From positions 124,001 through 188,000 of the forward strand of contig NZ_JAIUZI010000004.1 of assembly GCF_020171285.1 (NCBI RefSeq): a DNA stretch of 64,000 nucleotides. The letters are read 5' to 3'. The translations under genes were made by a program, and so were the position numbers. This document shows positions 44,732 through 52,824 of the stretch, one piece after another; position 1 is the stretch's first letter, and each line of letters begins with the position of its first letter. The notes under the pieces are model-generated. The model was not told the origin of the DNA. It was given only the letters and a program-made list of their open reading frames with translations, and made no database searches. This DNA comes from Seohaeicola saemankumensis. GTDB lineage: Bacteria > Pseudomonadota > Alphaproteobacteria > Rhodobacterales > Rhodobacteraceae.

Positions 44732-46384
44732 ATGTCCGAGATTGAACGCGAAGCGATGGAGTATGACGTTGTCATCGTTGGGGCCGGTCCTGCGGGGCTG
44801 TCAGCGGCGATCCGTCTGAAACAGCTGGATGCCGACCTGAACGTGGTGGTTCTGGAAAAGGGCTCTGAAGTGGGCGCGCATATCCTGTCGGGTGCGGTTC
44901 TGGACCCTTGCGGGCTGGACGCGCTGATCCCCGACTGGAAGGAAAAGGGCGCACCGCTGAACGTGCCGGTGAAAGAGGACAACTTCTATGTCCTCGGCGA
45001 GGCGGGCAAGCTGCGCATCCCGAACTGGCCGATGCCGCCGCTGATGAACAACCACGGCAACTATATCGTGTCGATGGGCAACGTCTGCCGCTGGATGGCC
45101 GAACAGGCCGAGGAACTGGGGGTCGAGATTTTCCCCGGCATGGCCTGTTCCGAGCTGGTCTATGGCGACAATGGCGAGGTCAAGGGCGTGGTGGCCGGTG
45201 TCTTTGGGCTGGAGCCCGACGGATCCTATGGCCCCAACACCGAACCGGGGATGGAACTGCACGGCAAGTACGTCTTCCTCTCCGAGGGCGTGCGTGGGTC
45301 GCTGTCCAAGGAGGTCATCGCCAAATACGACCTGCAGGCCGGCAAGGAGCCGCAGAAATTCGGCATCGGCATGAAGGAAATCTGGGAGATCGACCCCGAG
45401 AAACACCGCGAAGGTTCGGTCACCCACACGATGGGCTGGCCGCTGGGCGGCAACGCGGGCGGCGGATCGTTCATCTATCACCTTGAGAACAATCAGGTTT
45501 ACGTCGGTTTCGTCGTCCACCTGAACTACAAGAACCCCTATGTCTTCCCCTACATGGAATTCCAGCGGTTCAAGCATCACCCGATGGTGGCCGAGCTGCT
45601 GAAGGGCGGCAAGCGAGTGGCCTATGGCGCCCGTGCCATCACCGAGGGCGGCTATCAGTCGATGCCCAAGATGGTCGCGCCCGGTGTCGCGCTGCTGGGC
45701 TGTTCGGTGGGGATGGTCAACGTGCCGCGGATCAAGGGCAACCACAACGCCATGCTGTCGGGCAAGGCGGCCGCCGAGGCCGCATACAATGCGATCAAGG
45801 CCGACCGTTCGGGCGACGAGCTGACCGCATACGAGGAGGATGTGCGGACCGGCCCCATCGCCAAGGACCTCAAGAAGGTGCGCAACGTCAAGCCGCTGTG
45901 GTCGAAATACGGCATGTTCCCCAGCCTCGCGCTGGGCGGGCTGGACATGTGGTTCTCCTCGATTTTCGGCGGCACCCTGTTCGGGACGGTCAGCCATGGC
46001 AAGACGGATGCGGAATCGACCGGGTCGGCGGCGTCCTACGAGCCGATCGAGTACCCGAAGCCGGATGGCACGCTGTCCTTTGACCGTCTGACCAACGTCA
46101 GCTTCAGCTTTACCAACCACGAAGAGGAACAGCCCTGCCACCTGCGGCTGGCCGATCCAAACATCCCCGTCGTGGTCAACCTGCGGCAGTATGCCGAACC
46201 GGCACAGCGCTACTGCCCGGCGGGCGTCTACGAGGTGGTCGAGGAAGAGGGCAAGGACCCGCGCTTTGTCATCAACTTCCAGAACTGCGTGCACTGCAAG
46301 ACCTGCGATATCAAGGATCCCAGCCAGAACATCACCTGGGTGACCCCGCAGGGCGGCGACGGGCCGAATTATCCCAACATGTAA
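44732..46384 (+). CDS. Electron transfer flavoprotein-ubiquinone oxidoreductase
   Basis: A 550-residue ETF-QO. The N-terminal FAD motif is YDVVIVGAGPAGLSAAIRL. The membrane-associated quinone region follows in the middle (KEIWEIDPEKHREGSVTHTM, GGYQSMPKM). The C-terminal 4Fe-4S ferredoxin-like domain has Cys in RYCPAGVYEV and NCVHCKTCDIKDPSQNI. It passes electrons from acyl-CoA and amino-acid dehydrogenases via ETF to ubiquinone. AAGGAG lies six bases before the ATG. A monocistronic unit is likely. Confidence 0.96.
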   Translation: MSEIEREAMEYDVVIVGAGPAGLSAAIRLKQLDADLNVVVLEKGSEVGAHILSGAVLDPCGLDALIPDWKEKGAPLNVPVKEDNFYVLGEAGKLRIPNWPMPPLMNNHGNYIVSMGNVCRWMAEQAEELGVEIFPGMACSELVYGDNGEVKGVVAGVFGLEPDGSYGPNTEPGMELHGKYVFLSEGVRGSLSKEVIAKYDLQAGKEPQKFGIGMKEIWEIDPEKHREGSVTHTMGWPLGGNAGGGSFIYHLENNQVYVGFVVHLNYKNPYVFPYMEFQRFKHHPMVAELLKGGKRVAYGARAITEGGYQSMPKMVAPGVALLGCSVGMVNVPRIKGNHNAMLSGKAAAEAAYNAIKADRSGDELTAYEEDVRTGPIAKDLKKVRNVKPLWSKYGMFPSLALGGLDMWFSSIFGGTLFGTVSHGKTDAESTGSAASYEPIEYPKPDGTLSFDRLTNVSFSFTNHEEEQPCHLRLADPNIPVVVNLRQYAEPAQRYCPAGVYEVVEEEGKDPRFVINFQNCVHCKTCDIKDPSQNITWVTPQGGDGPNYPNM

Positions 46385-46394
46385 GCAAAAAACC

Positions 46395-46430
46395 GGCAAT
46401 GGCGCCGCCCGCGGGCGTTGCGCCATTGCC
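46395..46430 (+). terminator. Nested hairpin after the ETF-QO gene
   Basis: An 11-bp perfect stem (46395-46405 with 46420-46430, starting GGCAATGGCGC) encloses CGCCC-GC-GGGCG. There is no T-run on the plus strand, so it may be a weak terminator or an RNA end-protecting structure. Confidence 0.45.
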
Positions 46431-46487
46431 TCGCCTGTCCTGAGGCCCTAGCTTGTCGCCCAAAGCGTGACAAGAGGCGGTTGAGCA

Positions 46488-48206
46488 GTGTTCCCTATCC
46501 TTCGGTTTACCGGCATGGCCGCTTTGGCCCTGTCCCTGTGTTTTCCATCCCTGGCTCCGGCGCAGTCGGGATCGGGCGCCTATCTGGCTGGCCGTCAGGC
46601 GCTTTATGACAGCGATTACGGCACCGCGGCCGACTACTATGCCCGCGCGCTGGCACTGGACCCTGACAACGCCGGACTGATGGACAACCTGGTTCTGTCG
46701 CAACTGGCGCTTGGCCGCATCGACGCCGCGCTGCCTGTTGCCCGGCGAATGGAAGAGGCCGGCATCGGCAGTCAGATCGCCCATATGGTCAGCGTCGCCA
46801 ACCTGATTGCGGACGGCGACTATGACGCGCTGCTGGCGCGGGACTCCGATACGCTGGGGATCGGCCCGCTGGTGGACGGGCTGGTCGAGGCCTGGGCGCT
46901 GATGGGGGCCGGGTCGGTCTCAAAGGCGCTGACCCGTTTTGACGACGTTGCCGACAGCAACGGCCTGCGCAGCTTTGCGCTTTACCACAAGGCGCTGGCC
47001 CTGGCGATGGTGGGCGATTACGAGGGCGCCGAGGCGATATTCGCTGAGCAAAGCGAAGGGCTGATGGCGATGCCGCGCCGTGCCGTGATTGCCCGGGCCG
47101 AAATCCTGTCCCAGCTGGAACGCAACGAGGACGCGCTGGCGATGCTGACCGAGATGTTCGGCGACCGGCTCGATCCCAGCCTGGCCGATCTGGCAAACCG
47201 GCTGTCCGGCGATGGCGCGCTGCCTTTCACCCAGGTGCGGACGGTGCAGGACGGCATGGCAGAGGTGTTCTTTACCATCGCGGCGGCCCTGAACGGCGAG
47301 GCGGCGGATGATTACGCGCTGGTCTATGCGCGCGTTGCGGGCTTTCTGCGCCCCGATCACATCGACGCGCTGCTGCTGGGCGCCAGCCTGCTGGACGGGC
47401 TCGGCCAATACGACCTGTCGGTGGAAACCTACCGGCAGGTTCCGGTCGACAGCCCCGACTACCACGCCGCCGAACTGGGCCGCGCCGAGGCGCTGCGCCG
47501 CGCCGCCAAGCCCGATGCGGCGATCGAGGTGCTGGAACAGCTGGCCCGCGATTACGCCGACCAGGCGCAGGTGCACACCGCGCTCGGCGACCTGCTGCGC
47601 CAGCAAGAGGAATACGGCCGTGCCGTCCGCGCCTATGACACCGCGCTGGAACTGACGCCCGCGGATGGGCCGACACGCTGGTTCCTGCTCTATGCCCGCG
47701 GCATCAGCCACGAACGGCAAAAGAACTGGACAAAGGCCGAGGCGGATTTCCGCGCCGCGCTGGAGCTGAACCCGGATCAGCCGCAGGTGCTGAACTACCT
47801 CGGCTATTCGATGGTGGAAAAACAGGTCAATCTGGACGAGGCGCTGAACATGATCGAGCGCGCCGTCGCCGCCCGCCCCGACAGCGGCTATATCGTCGAC
47901 TCGCTGGGCTGGGTCCTGTTCCGCCTCGGCCGCTATGACGAGGCGGTGTCGCATATGGAAAAAGCCGTCGAACTGATGCCGGTCGACCCGGTGGTGAACG
48001 ACCATCTGGGCGACGTCTACTGGGCCGTGGGCCGCGCCCGCGAGGCGGAATTCCAGTGGAAACGCGCGCTCAGCTTTGTCGACCCGGACGACGCCAACGC
48101 CGAAGCCGATCCCGACCGCATCCGCCGCAAGCTGGATATCGGACTGGACCAGGTCCTGGCCGAGGAAGGCGCCGCACCGCTGAAATTCGCCAATGGCGAC
48201 GAATGA
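46488..48206 (+). CDS. Exported TPR-repeat protein
   Basis: A 572-residue protein with a signal peptide (MAALALSLCFPSLAPAQS) and TPR repeats along most of the length (DYYARALALDPDNAGLMDNL, DLLRQQEEYGRAVRAYDTAL, ADFRAALELNPDQPQVLNYL, AVSHMEKAVELMPVDPVVND). It is probably periplasmic and binds proteins, by analogy with other TPR scaffolds. The start is a GTG at 46488 with AGAGG upstream. The stop overlaps ispE by 14 bases, an order seen across Rhodobacterales. The function is not known to me. Confidence 0.85.
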   Translation: MFPILRFTGMAALALSLCFPSLAPAQSGSGAYLAGRQALYDSDYGTAADYYARALALDPDNAGLMDNLVLSQLALGRIDAALPVARRMEEAGIGSQIAHMVSVANLIADGDYDALLARDSDTLGIGPLVDGLVEAWALMGAGSVSKALTRFDDVADSNGLRSFALYHKALALAMVGDYEGAEAIFAEQSEGLMAMPRRAVIARAEILSQLERNEDALAMLTEMFGDRLDPSLADLANRLSGDGALPFTQVRTVQDGMAEVFFTIAAALNGEAADDYALVYARVAGFLRPDHIDALLLGASLLDGLGQYDLSVETYRQVPVDSPDYHAAELGRAEALRRAAKPDAAIEVLEQLARDYADQAQVHTALGDLLRQQEEYGRAVRAYDTALELTPADGPTRWFLLYARGISHERQKNWTKAEADFRAALELNPDQPQVLNYLGYSMVEKQVNLDEALNMIERAVAARPDSGYIVDSLGWVLFRLGRYDEAVSHMEKAVELMPVDPVVNDHLGDVYWAVGRAREAEFQWKRALSFVDPDDANAEADPDRIRRKLDIGLDQVLAEEGAAPLKFANGDE

Positions 48207-49041
48207 AACCTTCGCACCGGCCAAGATCAACCTGACCCTGCACGTCACCGGCCGGCGGGCCGATGGCTATCACCTGCTCGACAGCCTCGTGGTCTTTGCC
48301 GATCTGGGCGACCGTCTCTGGCTTGATCCGGGGGCGCAGATGTCGCTGCAGGTCACCGGCCCCTTTGCAGACGGCGTGCCCTCGGACAATCGCAACCTGG
48401 TCTGGCGCGCCGCCGAGGCCGCCGGGTGGTGCGGAACGATCCGGTTGCAGAAAAACCTGCCGCACGGGGCCGGGATCGGCGGCGGGTCGGCGGATGCCGC
48501 GGCCCTGTTGCGGGCGCTGCACGGCAATGACGCGGCGCGGGGTATCGGGGTGCAGGCCGCGCTGGCGCTGGGCGCGGATGTCCCGGTTTGCCTGCATATG
48601 GGGCCACAGCGGATGCGGGGCATCGGCGAAGATCTGACCCGCCTCGGCCAGTCGGTGCCCCGGCTGTTCGCGGTGCTGGTGAACCCCGGTGTTCACGTGC
48701 CGACGCCCCAGGTCTTCGCGGCGCTGACCTGCCGCGATAACCCGGAGATGGCTCCCATGCCCGAAAGGCCCGACCGGCAAAGCTTTCTGTCCTGGCTGGC
48801 CCTCCAGCGCAACGATCTGCAGGCTGCCGCCATTGCCCGGGCTCCGGTGATCAAAGAGGTGCTTGCGGCCCTGACAGCGACCAGGGGCTGCGCCCTGGCA
48901 CGCATGTCGGGCTCCGGCGCCACCTGTTTCGGGCTCTACGCCACGCGCGATCAGGCCGCCCGGGCGGCGCGAGACATCGCCGCCTCCAACGCGGGCTGGT
49001 GGGTCAGATCCGTGATCACCTGCGGCCGCGACATCTCCTGA
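48193..49041 (+). CDS. ispE: 4-diphosphocytidyl-2-C-methyl-D-erythritol kinase
   Basis: A 282-residue GHMP kinase. It begins NETFAPAKINLTLHVTGRRADGYHLLDSL and has the ATP-binding motif PHGAGIGGGSADAAALLRAL and the C-terminal MSGSGATCFGLY. It phosphorylates CDP-ME in the MEP isoprenoid route. The polyprenyl diphosphate synthase gene that uses its products lies convergent just beyond the mobile element, so the element has been inserted between two isoprenoid genes. Confidence 0.95.
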   Translation: MATNETFAPAKINLTLHVTGRRADGYHLLDSLVVFADLGDRLWLDPGAQMSLQVTGPFADGVPSDNRNLVWRAAEAAGWCGTIRLQKNLPHGAGIGGGSADAAALLRALHGNDAARGIGVQAALALGADVPVCLHMGPQRMRGIGEDLTRLGQSVPRLFAVLVNPGVHVPTPQVFAALTCRDNPEMAPMPERPDRQSFLSWLALQRNDLQAAAIARAPVIKEVLAALTATRGCALARMSGSGATCFGLYATRDQAARAARDIAASNAGWWVRSVITCGRDIS

Positions 49042-49070
49042 CCGGCCCCGCTTCTTCTGTTTCGAAATAT

Positions 49071-49097
49071 CCGGCCTTATGTATCAAACGCACCAAG
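49071..49097 (+). repeat. Left terminal inverted repeat of the mobile element
   Basis: The 27 bases, starting CCGGCCTTATGTATC and ending CGCACCAAG, recur exactly inverted at 52742-52768. Just outside both ends lies AAATAT, or AAATATCC if the outer CC is counted with the target (49065-49072 and 52769-52776), a target-site duplication. Because of the shared CC the exact end is uncertain by two bases. Confidence 0.9.
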
Positions 49098-49139
49098 AAA
49101 CGTGAGCCGGTCGCGCCCTGATCGCGCTATTCTGCCACC

Positions 49140-49496
49140 ATGCAGGACAAGACGATAAATGGCGCGCTGCTGGCGTTGCGCAAACAGATCATCCGGGGCA
49201 ACCTTGACGGGCTGAGCCAGGTCGAAACGCTATTGCAGTTGCGCGGGGTTCAGTTGCCGCGCGTGATGCCTGCAAAGCGGTCTGACGTTGCGCGGCGGGG
49301 GCAAATGCGGATTATCATTCTGGACGCGCTCAGGGGCGGCCCAAAGCGGCTCCCAGAGATTGCGGCGCATGTTGTCCAGTGCCGCCCAGATGCCGACACA
49401 GAACGCGCCTATAAGCGGGTGTCCGTGGTTCTGACGAAGATGAAGGCAGAAGGGCTGGTGCGGCATGAGGGGCGGGTATGGAGGCTGGCCCCGTAG
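49140..49496 (+). CDS. Small winged-helix-like protein of the mobile element
   Basis: A 118-residue protein. The C-terminal half reads GQMRIIILDALRGGPKRLPE...ERAYKRVSVVLTKMKAEGLVRHEGRVWRLAP, a winged-helix layout with a helix, a second helix and a closing wing. The N-terminal half (DGLSQVETLLQLRGVQLP) may be a dimer helix. It starts 42 bp inside the left inverted repeat with no clear Shine-Dalgarno. It converges with the KilA-N gene, 14 bp away. It may regulate the element. Its function is inferred from fold only. Confidence 0.65.
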   Translation: MQDKTINGALLALRKQIIRGNLDGLSQVETLLQLRGVQLPRVMPAKRSDVARRGQMRIIILDALRGGPKRLPEIAAHVVQCRPDADTERAYKRVSVVLTKMKAEGLVRHEGRVWRLAP

Positions 49497-49510
49497 GGCC
49501 AGCCAGGAAC

Positions 49511-50269
49511 TCAAGCCGCGTCCGGTTTGGGCAGCAAAAATGGTAGGTATTCAAGGGCTTTGGGGTCTTTCCCCTCAAAGTACCCTTGCGCTTTGCTGGG
49601 CAGCCAAACCTCAAAAAAGTGGGCGCGGAACGCAGGCAGCAATGCGTTGGGGTAAGCCTTGGGGTATACCACTCGCCCGTCTTCGAAGTCGTGCCGATAC
49701 GTAGGCAACAAGTCGGTGTCTACGTTCAGGTCTTCGCGTAGAAATTTGCAGAACATCCGCCCTTCCGAGATGTCAGGCAACATGTTCTCTGGAAGGATGT
49801 ACCCGCGCGATTCCATTGGCCCGATCAGACCAATCATCATCTCTTGGAGCATGGACCAATGCCCGTAGGGTACGTTTTGCAGGTTCGTCGTGTACCTTTT
49901 GAGATGGTAACTGTAACCGCTCTGCGAGCCTTGGCCGCTGATCCAGTCGTAGACCCATTTGCTCACCTTGACGGCAAACTCTGGCGACAACCATTGGGCC
50001 AAATGGATGGCCACTTGTGGGTGAACCCAGGTGCCCTGGATTCGCGGATCACCGCCCTTGAGCGACTTGACCAGTTCCGATGTCGGAATTCCGACATCGG
50101 TTTCGAGGGCGTCTAAGAATGCTTGAGTTTGGCCATTTTCGCGGTAGTGCCCCCACCGCTTACCGGCAATGCGGCACATGGCCGTTGCATTGATATAACC
50201 ATCTGTTGCCCGCTGCTGGACTGGGCTTCCTTGAACTTCATGCTCGATAAACTTCATCGCATACTGCAT
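49511..50269 (-). CDS. KilA-N domain protein
   Basis: A 252-residue protein. The KilA-N DNA-binding domain covers ~residues 20-115, with DGYINATAMCRIAGKRWGHY, and then GTWVHPQVAIHLAQWLSPEF with AVKVSKWVYDWI. The C-terminal part (YGHWSMLQEMMIGLIGPMES onward, ending KALEYLPFLLPK) is unlike known families to me. KilA-N proteins occur in phages as antirepressors and in some abortive-infection systems such as BstA. Here it is a transposon passenger downstream of the transposase. AAGGAGG is nine bases before the ATG. A role in phage defence is speculation. Confidence 0.82.
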   Translation of the reverse strand: MQYAMKFIEHEVQGSPVQQRATDGYINATAMCRIAGKRWGHYRENGQTQAFLDALETDVGIPTSELVKSLKGGDPRIQGTWVHPQVAIHLAQWLSPEFAVKVSKWVYDWISGQGSQSGYSYHLKRYTTNLQNVPYGHWSMLQEMMIGLIGPMESRGYILPENMLPDISEGRMFCKFLREDLNVDTDLLPTYRHDFEDGRVVYPKAYPNALLPAFRAHFFEVWLPSKAQGYFEGKDPKALEYLPFLLPKPDAA

Positions 50270-50346
50270 CGCTTCGCCCCTCCTTGGGGCAGTTTGACGC
50301 TGCGATGCGGCTTGACTACCCTTGATTCTAAGGGCTAGACAGTCCT

Positions 50347-50430
50347 TGTGAGTGGAGGCCGCGTTGCAGCGCGGAATTCAGTTAATAGCCGGGAAGCGAT
50401 CACCACAAAGGCTTCCCGGCCACTCACAAA
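50347..50430. ncRNA. Perfectly paired three-way-junction sequence (candidate structured RNA or DNA site)
   Basis: An outer 10-bp stem (TTGTGAGTGG at 50347-50356 with CCACTCACAA at 50421-50430) encloses two perfect hairpins: CCGCG/CGCGG (50360-50364, 50371-50375; 6-nt loop) and CCGGGAAGC/GCTTCCCGG (50390-50398, 50412-50420; 13-nt loop). The second stem abuts the outer stem. It lies in the 234-bp gap between the transposase stop and the KilA-N start, so it could be a leader of the KilA-N mRNA, a separate RNA, or a DNA structure. A CCCTT/AAGGG hairpin follows at 50319-50334. Confidence 0.5.
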
Positions 50431-50503
50431 CCGCAAAATATGGTATTCCCACACATAGGTCGAGTCTTTTGTTCTGCGCTAACAACTGAGCGACAACCAA
50501 AGG

Positions 50504-51466
50504 TTACGCCGCCCGCTGCCAGCACCCTTTCCAGTTCCGACTGACCGGTGCGCCCATCGCGTTTGAAACCATGATGTGCGCCAGCGTGCCGTTGTCGGTG
50601 CGGCGGTTGTCTTCCAGCCACGCGGCGTGGTTGGCGTACTGGTGCAGGTACTGTGGTGACACATGATGGTGCTGGCCAACGACCATACGACGCAGGCGGG
50701 AGAAATAGCTTTCTGCCATGTTAGTGTGCTTACCGTGGTCGCTGTAGACTTCCGAATGGTTCACGCGCTCGACATCCCAACCGGCGTGCAGCAAATCCCA
50801 ATGGCTGGCTTCATCGGCAGACAAGGTGGCCATACGGCTGACGTTCCGGGTCGCCAGTTCCACGCCTTCTGCTTCGGTCTTGGTCACGGTCGGCAGGGTG
50901 CGGCCATAACGCTCACGCATGACAACCACGACGCGGCGCTTGCCGGTCTGGTGTTTTTTCAGGCGGCGGTCCTTGCGGTCTTCCTTGCGGTTCTCGGGGC
51001 GGATGTGACCGCCAAAATACGCGCCGTCAATCTCGACGTGGCCGTCCAGAACTTCGCCGGTCTGGATTTCCTGGGCCATTGCTTCGCGCAGCTTGTGGGC
51101 CAGAACAAAGGCTGTCTTGTACTGGCAGTCCAGATCGCGTGAAAGCTGAACCATGCTTACGCCTTTGGAGGCGTTCACGATGATGCAGATCGCGGCCAGC
51201 AGGTCGACAAAGTCCATTTTGCGCGAGGCGAAGATGGTGCCGCTGGTCACGCTGAACTGGTGGTGACAGCCTTTGCATTTGAACTTGCGGCGGGTGCGGA
51301 TGTTGTAGGTTTCATCGTGGCCGCAACGCGGGCAAACTGCCTCGCCATCGGTCTTGGGCCAGCGCATTTCGCAGAACGTCTGATACGCCGCGTCCTCGCC
51401 AGCCTTGTAGATCGAACGAAGGCTGAGGGTGCGGGATGCCGCTGAGAGAAGGAAGTGTTGTGCCAT
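50504..51466 (-). CDS. IS1595 family transposase
   Basis: A 320-residue transposase. It starts MAQHFLLSAASRTLSLRSIY, has a zinc ribbon with Cys45, 48, 64 and 67 (CPRCGH...CKGC), and a DDE/N-type catalytic core: Asp147 in EIDGAYFGGH, Asp218 in LSADEASHW, and Asn249/Glu252 in HTNMAESYFSRLR. This is the ISXO2-like domain of the IS1595 family. It moves the element by its inverted repeats. The gene is divergent from the DUF6471-like gene across a region with copies of the inverted-repeat core. It looks intact. Confidence 0.93.
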   Translation of the reverse strand: MAQHFLLSAASRTLSLRSIYKAGEDAAYQTFCEMRWPKTDGEAVCPRCGHDETYNIRTRRKFKCKGCHHQFSVTSGTIFASRKMDFVDLLAAICIIVNASKGVSMVQLSRDLDCQYKTAFVLAHKLREAMAQEIQTGEVLDGHVEIDGAYFGGHIRPENRKEDRKDRRLKKHQTGKRRVVVVMRERYGRTLPTVTKTEAEGVELATRNVSRMATLSADEASHWDLLHAGWDVERVNHSEVYSDHGKHTNMAESYFSRLRRMVVGQHHHVSPQYLHQYANHAAWLEDNRRTDNGTLAHIMVSNAMGAPVSRNWKGCWQRAA

Positions 51467-51566
51467 TGTACTGTATCCGATGCCTATGCATCAAATATAG
51501 TACATTGACGTATCGACTACAAGGGCATATGTATCAAAAACAGTACTTTTGCCCTATAGGTGATGC
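51467..51566. promoter_or_regulatory. Divergent promoter of transposase and DUF6471 gene with TIR-core copies
   Basis: TATGCATCAAA (51485-51495) and TATGTATCAAA (51528-51538) match or nearly match the TATGTATCAAA inside both terminal repeats (49078-49088; inverted at 52751-52761). The region is also an imperfect inverted duplication: TTGTGCCAT and ATGGCACAA begin the two divergent genes, each next to GTACTGT. It is AT-rich. Transposase or a passenger protein may bind here to autoregulate. Confidence 0.6.
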
Positions 51567-51791
51567 ATGGCACAACAGACAGAATGGGAAACGAAGGCCG
51601 CAAACCTTCTCAAGGCCGAGTTGAAACGCAAGGGGGTGACTTACGCACAACTTGTGGACAAGCTGGCGGACATTGGAATCGAGGAAAAGGAAGCGAATGT
51701 CCGCAACAAGCTGTCCAGGGGCAAGTTTAGCGCGGCGTTCCTATTGCAATGTCTTTACGCTATTGGGTCATCGCAGTTGCATTTGGACTAA
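51567..51791 (+). CDS. DUF6471-like small protein
   Basis: A 74-residue protein, MAQQTEWETKAANLLKAELK then RKGVTYAQLVDKLADIGIEE and a C-terminal NKLSRGKFSAAFLLQCLYAI. It reads as a short helix-turn-helix-like domain and matches my memory of DUF6471 proteins. It could be a repressor of the divergent transposase gene, but this is an inference. AGGTG sits a few bases before the ATG. The frame overlaps the start of the next gene by 43 bp. Confidence 0.72.
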   Translation: MAQQTEWETKAANLLKAELKRKGVTYAQLVDKLADIGIEEKEANVRNKLSRGKFSAAFLLQCLYAIGSSQLHLD

Positions 51792-52709
51792 TATTATCGG
51801 CTCAAAATGGGCAGGTATGGGGGCAAGTTCAGGCCGAAGACCAACCACGGCAGGAGGAAAGCGGAGCCAACAGAGATCGCGGTAGCGACGGTAATCAAGC
51901 CGACCCCGTAGACCTTACGCCCGCACTCGACCGCATCGAGGCCGCGATCCGCGAGTTGATAGCCGAAGAAGATAAGATAGCCAAAGACGCCCAAGAGAGC
52001 AGAGACAAGCGAGACCTTGAGGCCCAAGAGGGCATGGCGTGGTGGGCCGAGCTGATGTTCTTTGCGACCGGCGCCACTGTTATTCTTACATTCGTCGCGC
52101 TCGTCGCTATCATCAAGACACTTAAGCATACACGGCGGGCTGCGAACTATGCGCAAGACATGGTCAGAGAGGCGCAATTGACAACCGCCGCCGCCGAAAA
52201 GTCTGTTGTTGTGGCGCAAAAGAATTGGCGAAGCGCAAGTCAGAGCATACCTGAGTATCGCTTCCGCGAAGATAATCAACACGGTGGGACAGAGCTCGCC
52301 GGGCTACTGCCTTTCGATCAAGTGTCGGAACTCCGGGCACTCCCCAAGCGACGCCACGGGTGTTTATGCAGAAATACTGCTCAAAAAGATTGGAAGCGGA
52401 GATGCCTTGCAAACGGGAACTGTCCGAGCGCCATTGATTGCAACCATCGCCGCAAGCTCTACGGGGGATCTTACGTCCGTCAAGATTCCCGACAATATTC
52501 AAGACAGAATTGAAAAGATTGCCGCCGGCGACAACCTCCTTGCCCAAATTAATGTGGTGCTCTTGGGTACTGATGTTTTTGGAAAACCCATACGTCATCA
52601 CGCAACTTTGGTGGGGAATTTCGCAAGGGGCAATGACGGGAAAATGACCAACTGGGGCGAACTGGCAGTTTGCGGCCCACCCCCCGGAGGCCAAGAAGAC
52701 AAGGACTAA
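51749..52709 (+). pseudogene. Membrane protein gene broken by a frameshift
   Basis: Two frames together encode one protein. Frame one (from 51749) has a signal-like start, a charged helical region and a membrane helix (ELMFFATGATVILTFVALVAIIK), then AQLTTAAAEKSVVVAQK. Frame two (from ~52222) continues RIGEAQVRAYLSIASAKI and runs to 52709 (GGQEDKD). Removing one A from the AAAA run at 52218-52221 joins them in the pattern known from intact relatives, so a single-base insertion is the simplest cause. If not a sequencing error it is a pseudogene. A programmed shift is less likely. The start overlaps the DUF6471 gene. Confidence 0.7.
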
Positions 52710-52741
52710 CACCTTAATCATCACTCACCTCCCGCCGGAGG

Positions 52742-52768
52742 CTTGGTGCGTTTGATACATAAGGCCGG
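52742..52768 (-). repeat. Right terminal inverted repeat of the mobile element
   Basis: Exact inverse of the 27-bp repeat at 49071-49097. It is 32 bp after the stop of the broken membrane protein gene and is followed by AAATATCC, the right copy of the target duplication. Confidence 0.9.
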
Positions 52769-52803
52769 AAATATCCCGGGGGTGAATTGGCCAAAGGCCA
52801 AGA

Positions 52804-52820
52804 GGGGGCTGGCCCCCTTT
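52804..52820. terminator. Terminator at the ispB 3' end
   Basis: GGGGGC (52804-52809) pairs with GCCCCC (52812-52817) around TG, followed on the plus strand by TTT. It lies just after the minus-strand ispB stop, and would also have served ispE before the element inserted. Confidence 0.6.
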
Positions 52821-52824
52821 GTCC

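Larger units (their letters stand above)
49071..52768. mobile_element. IS1595-type transposon with passenger genes
   Basis: A 3.7-kb element bounded by perfect 27-bp inverted repeats and a flanking AAATAT(CC) duplication. It lies in the gap between the convergent ispE and ispB genes. Restoring the target by joining the flanks gives TTTCGAAATATCCCGGGGG, a typical unbroken intergenic sequence next to the ispB terminator. Inside are a winged-helix-like gene, a KilA-N gene, the transposase, a DUF6471-like gene and a broken membrane protein gene. By eye the GC content is lower than in the flanks. IS1595 members often carry passenger genes, and this combination is not one I know. Confidence 0.88.

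Noticed and set aside
50347..50500. An integron attC site or group II intron as explanation for the stem structure
   Set aside because: The core GTT/AAC sites of attC and the domain V motif of introns were not found. Only the paired stems are supported.
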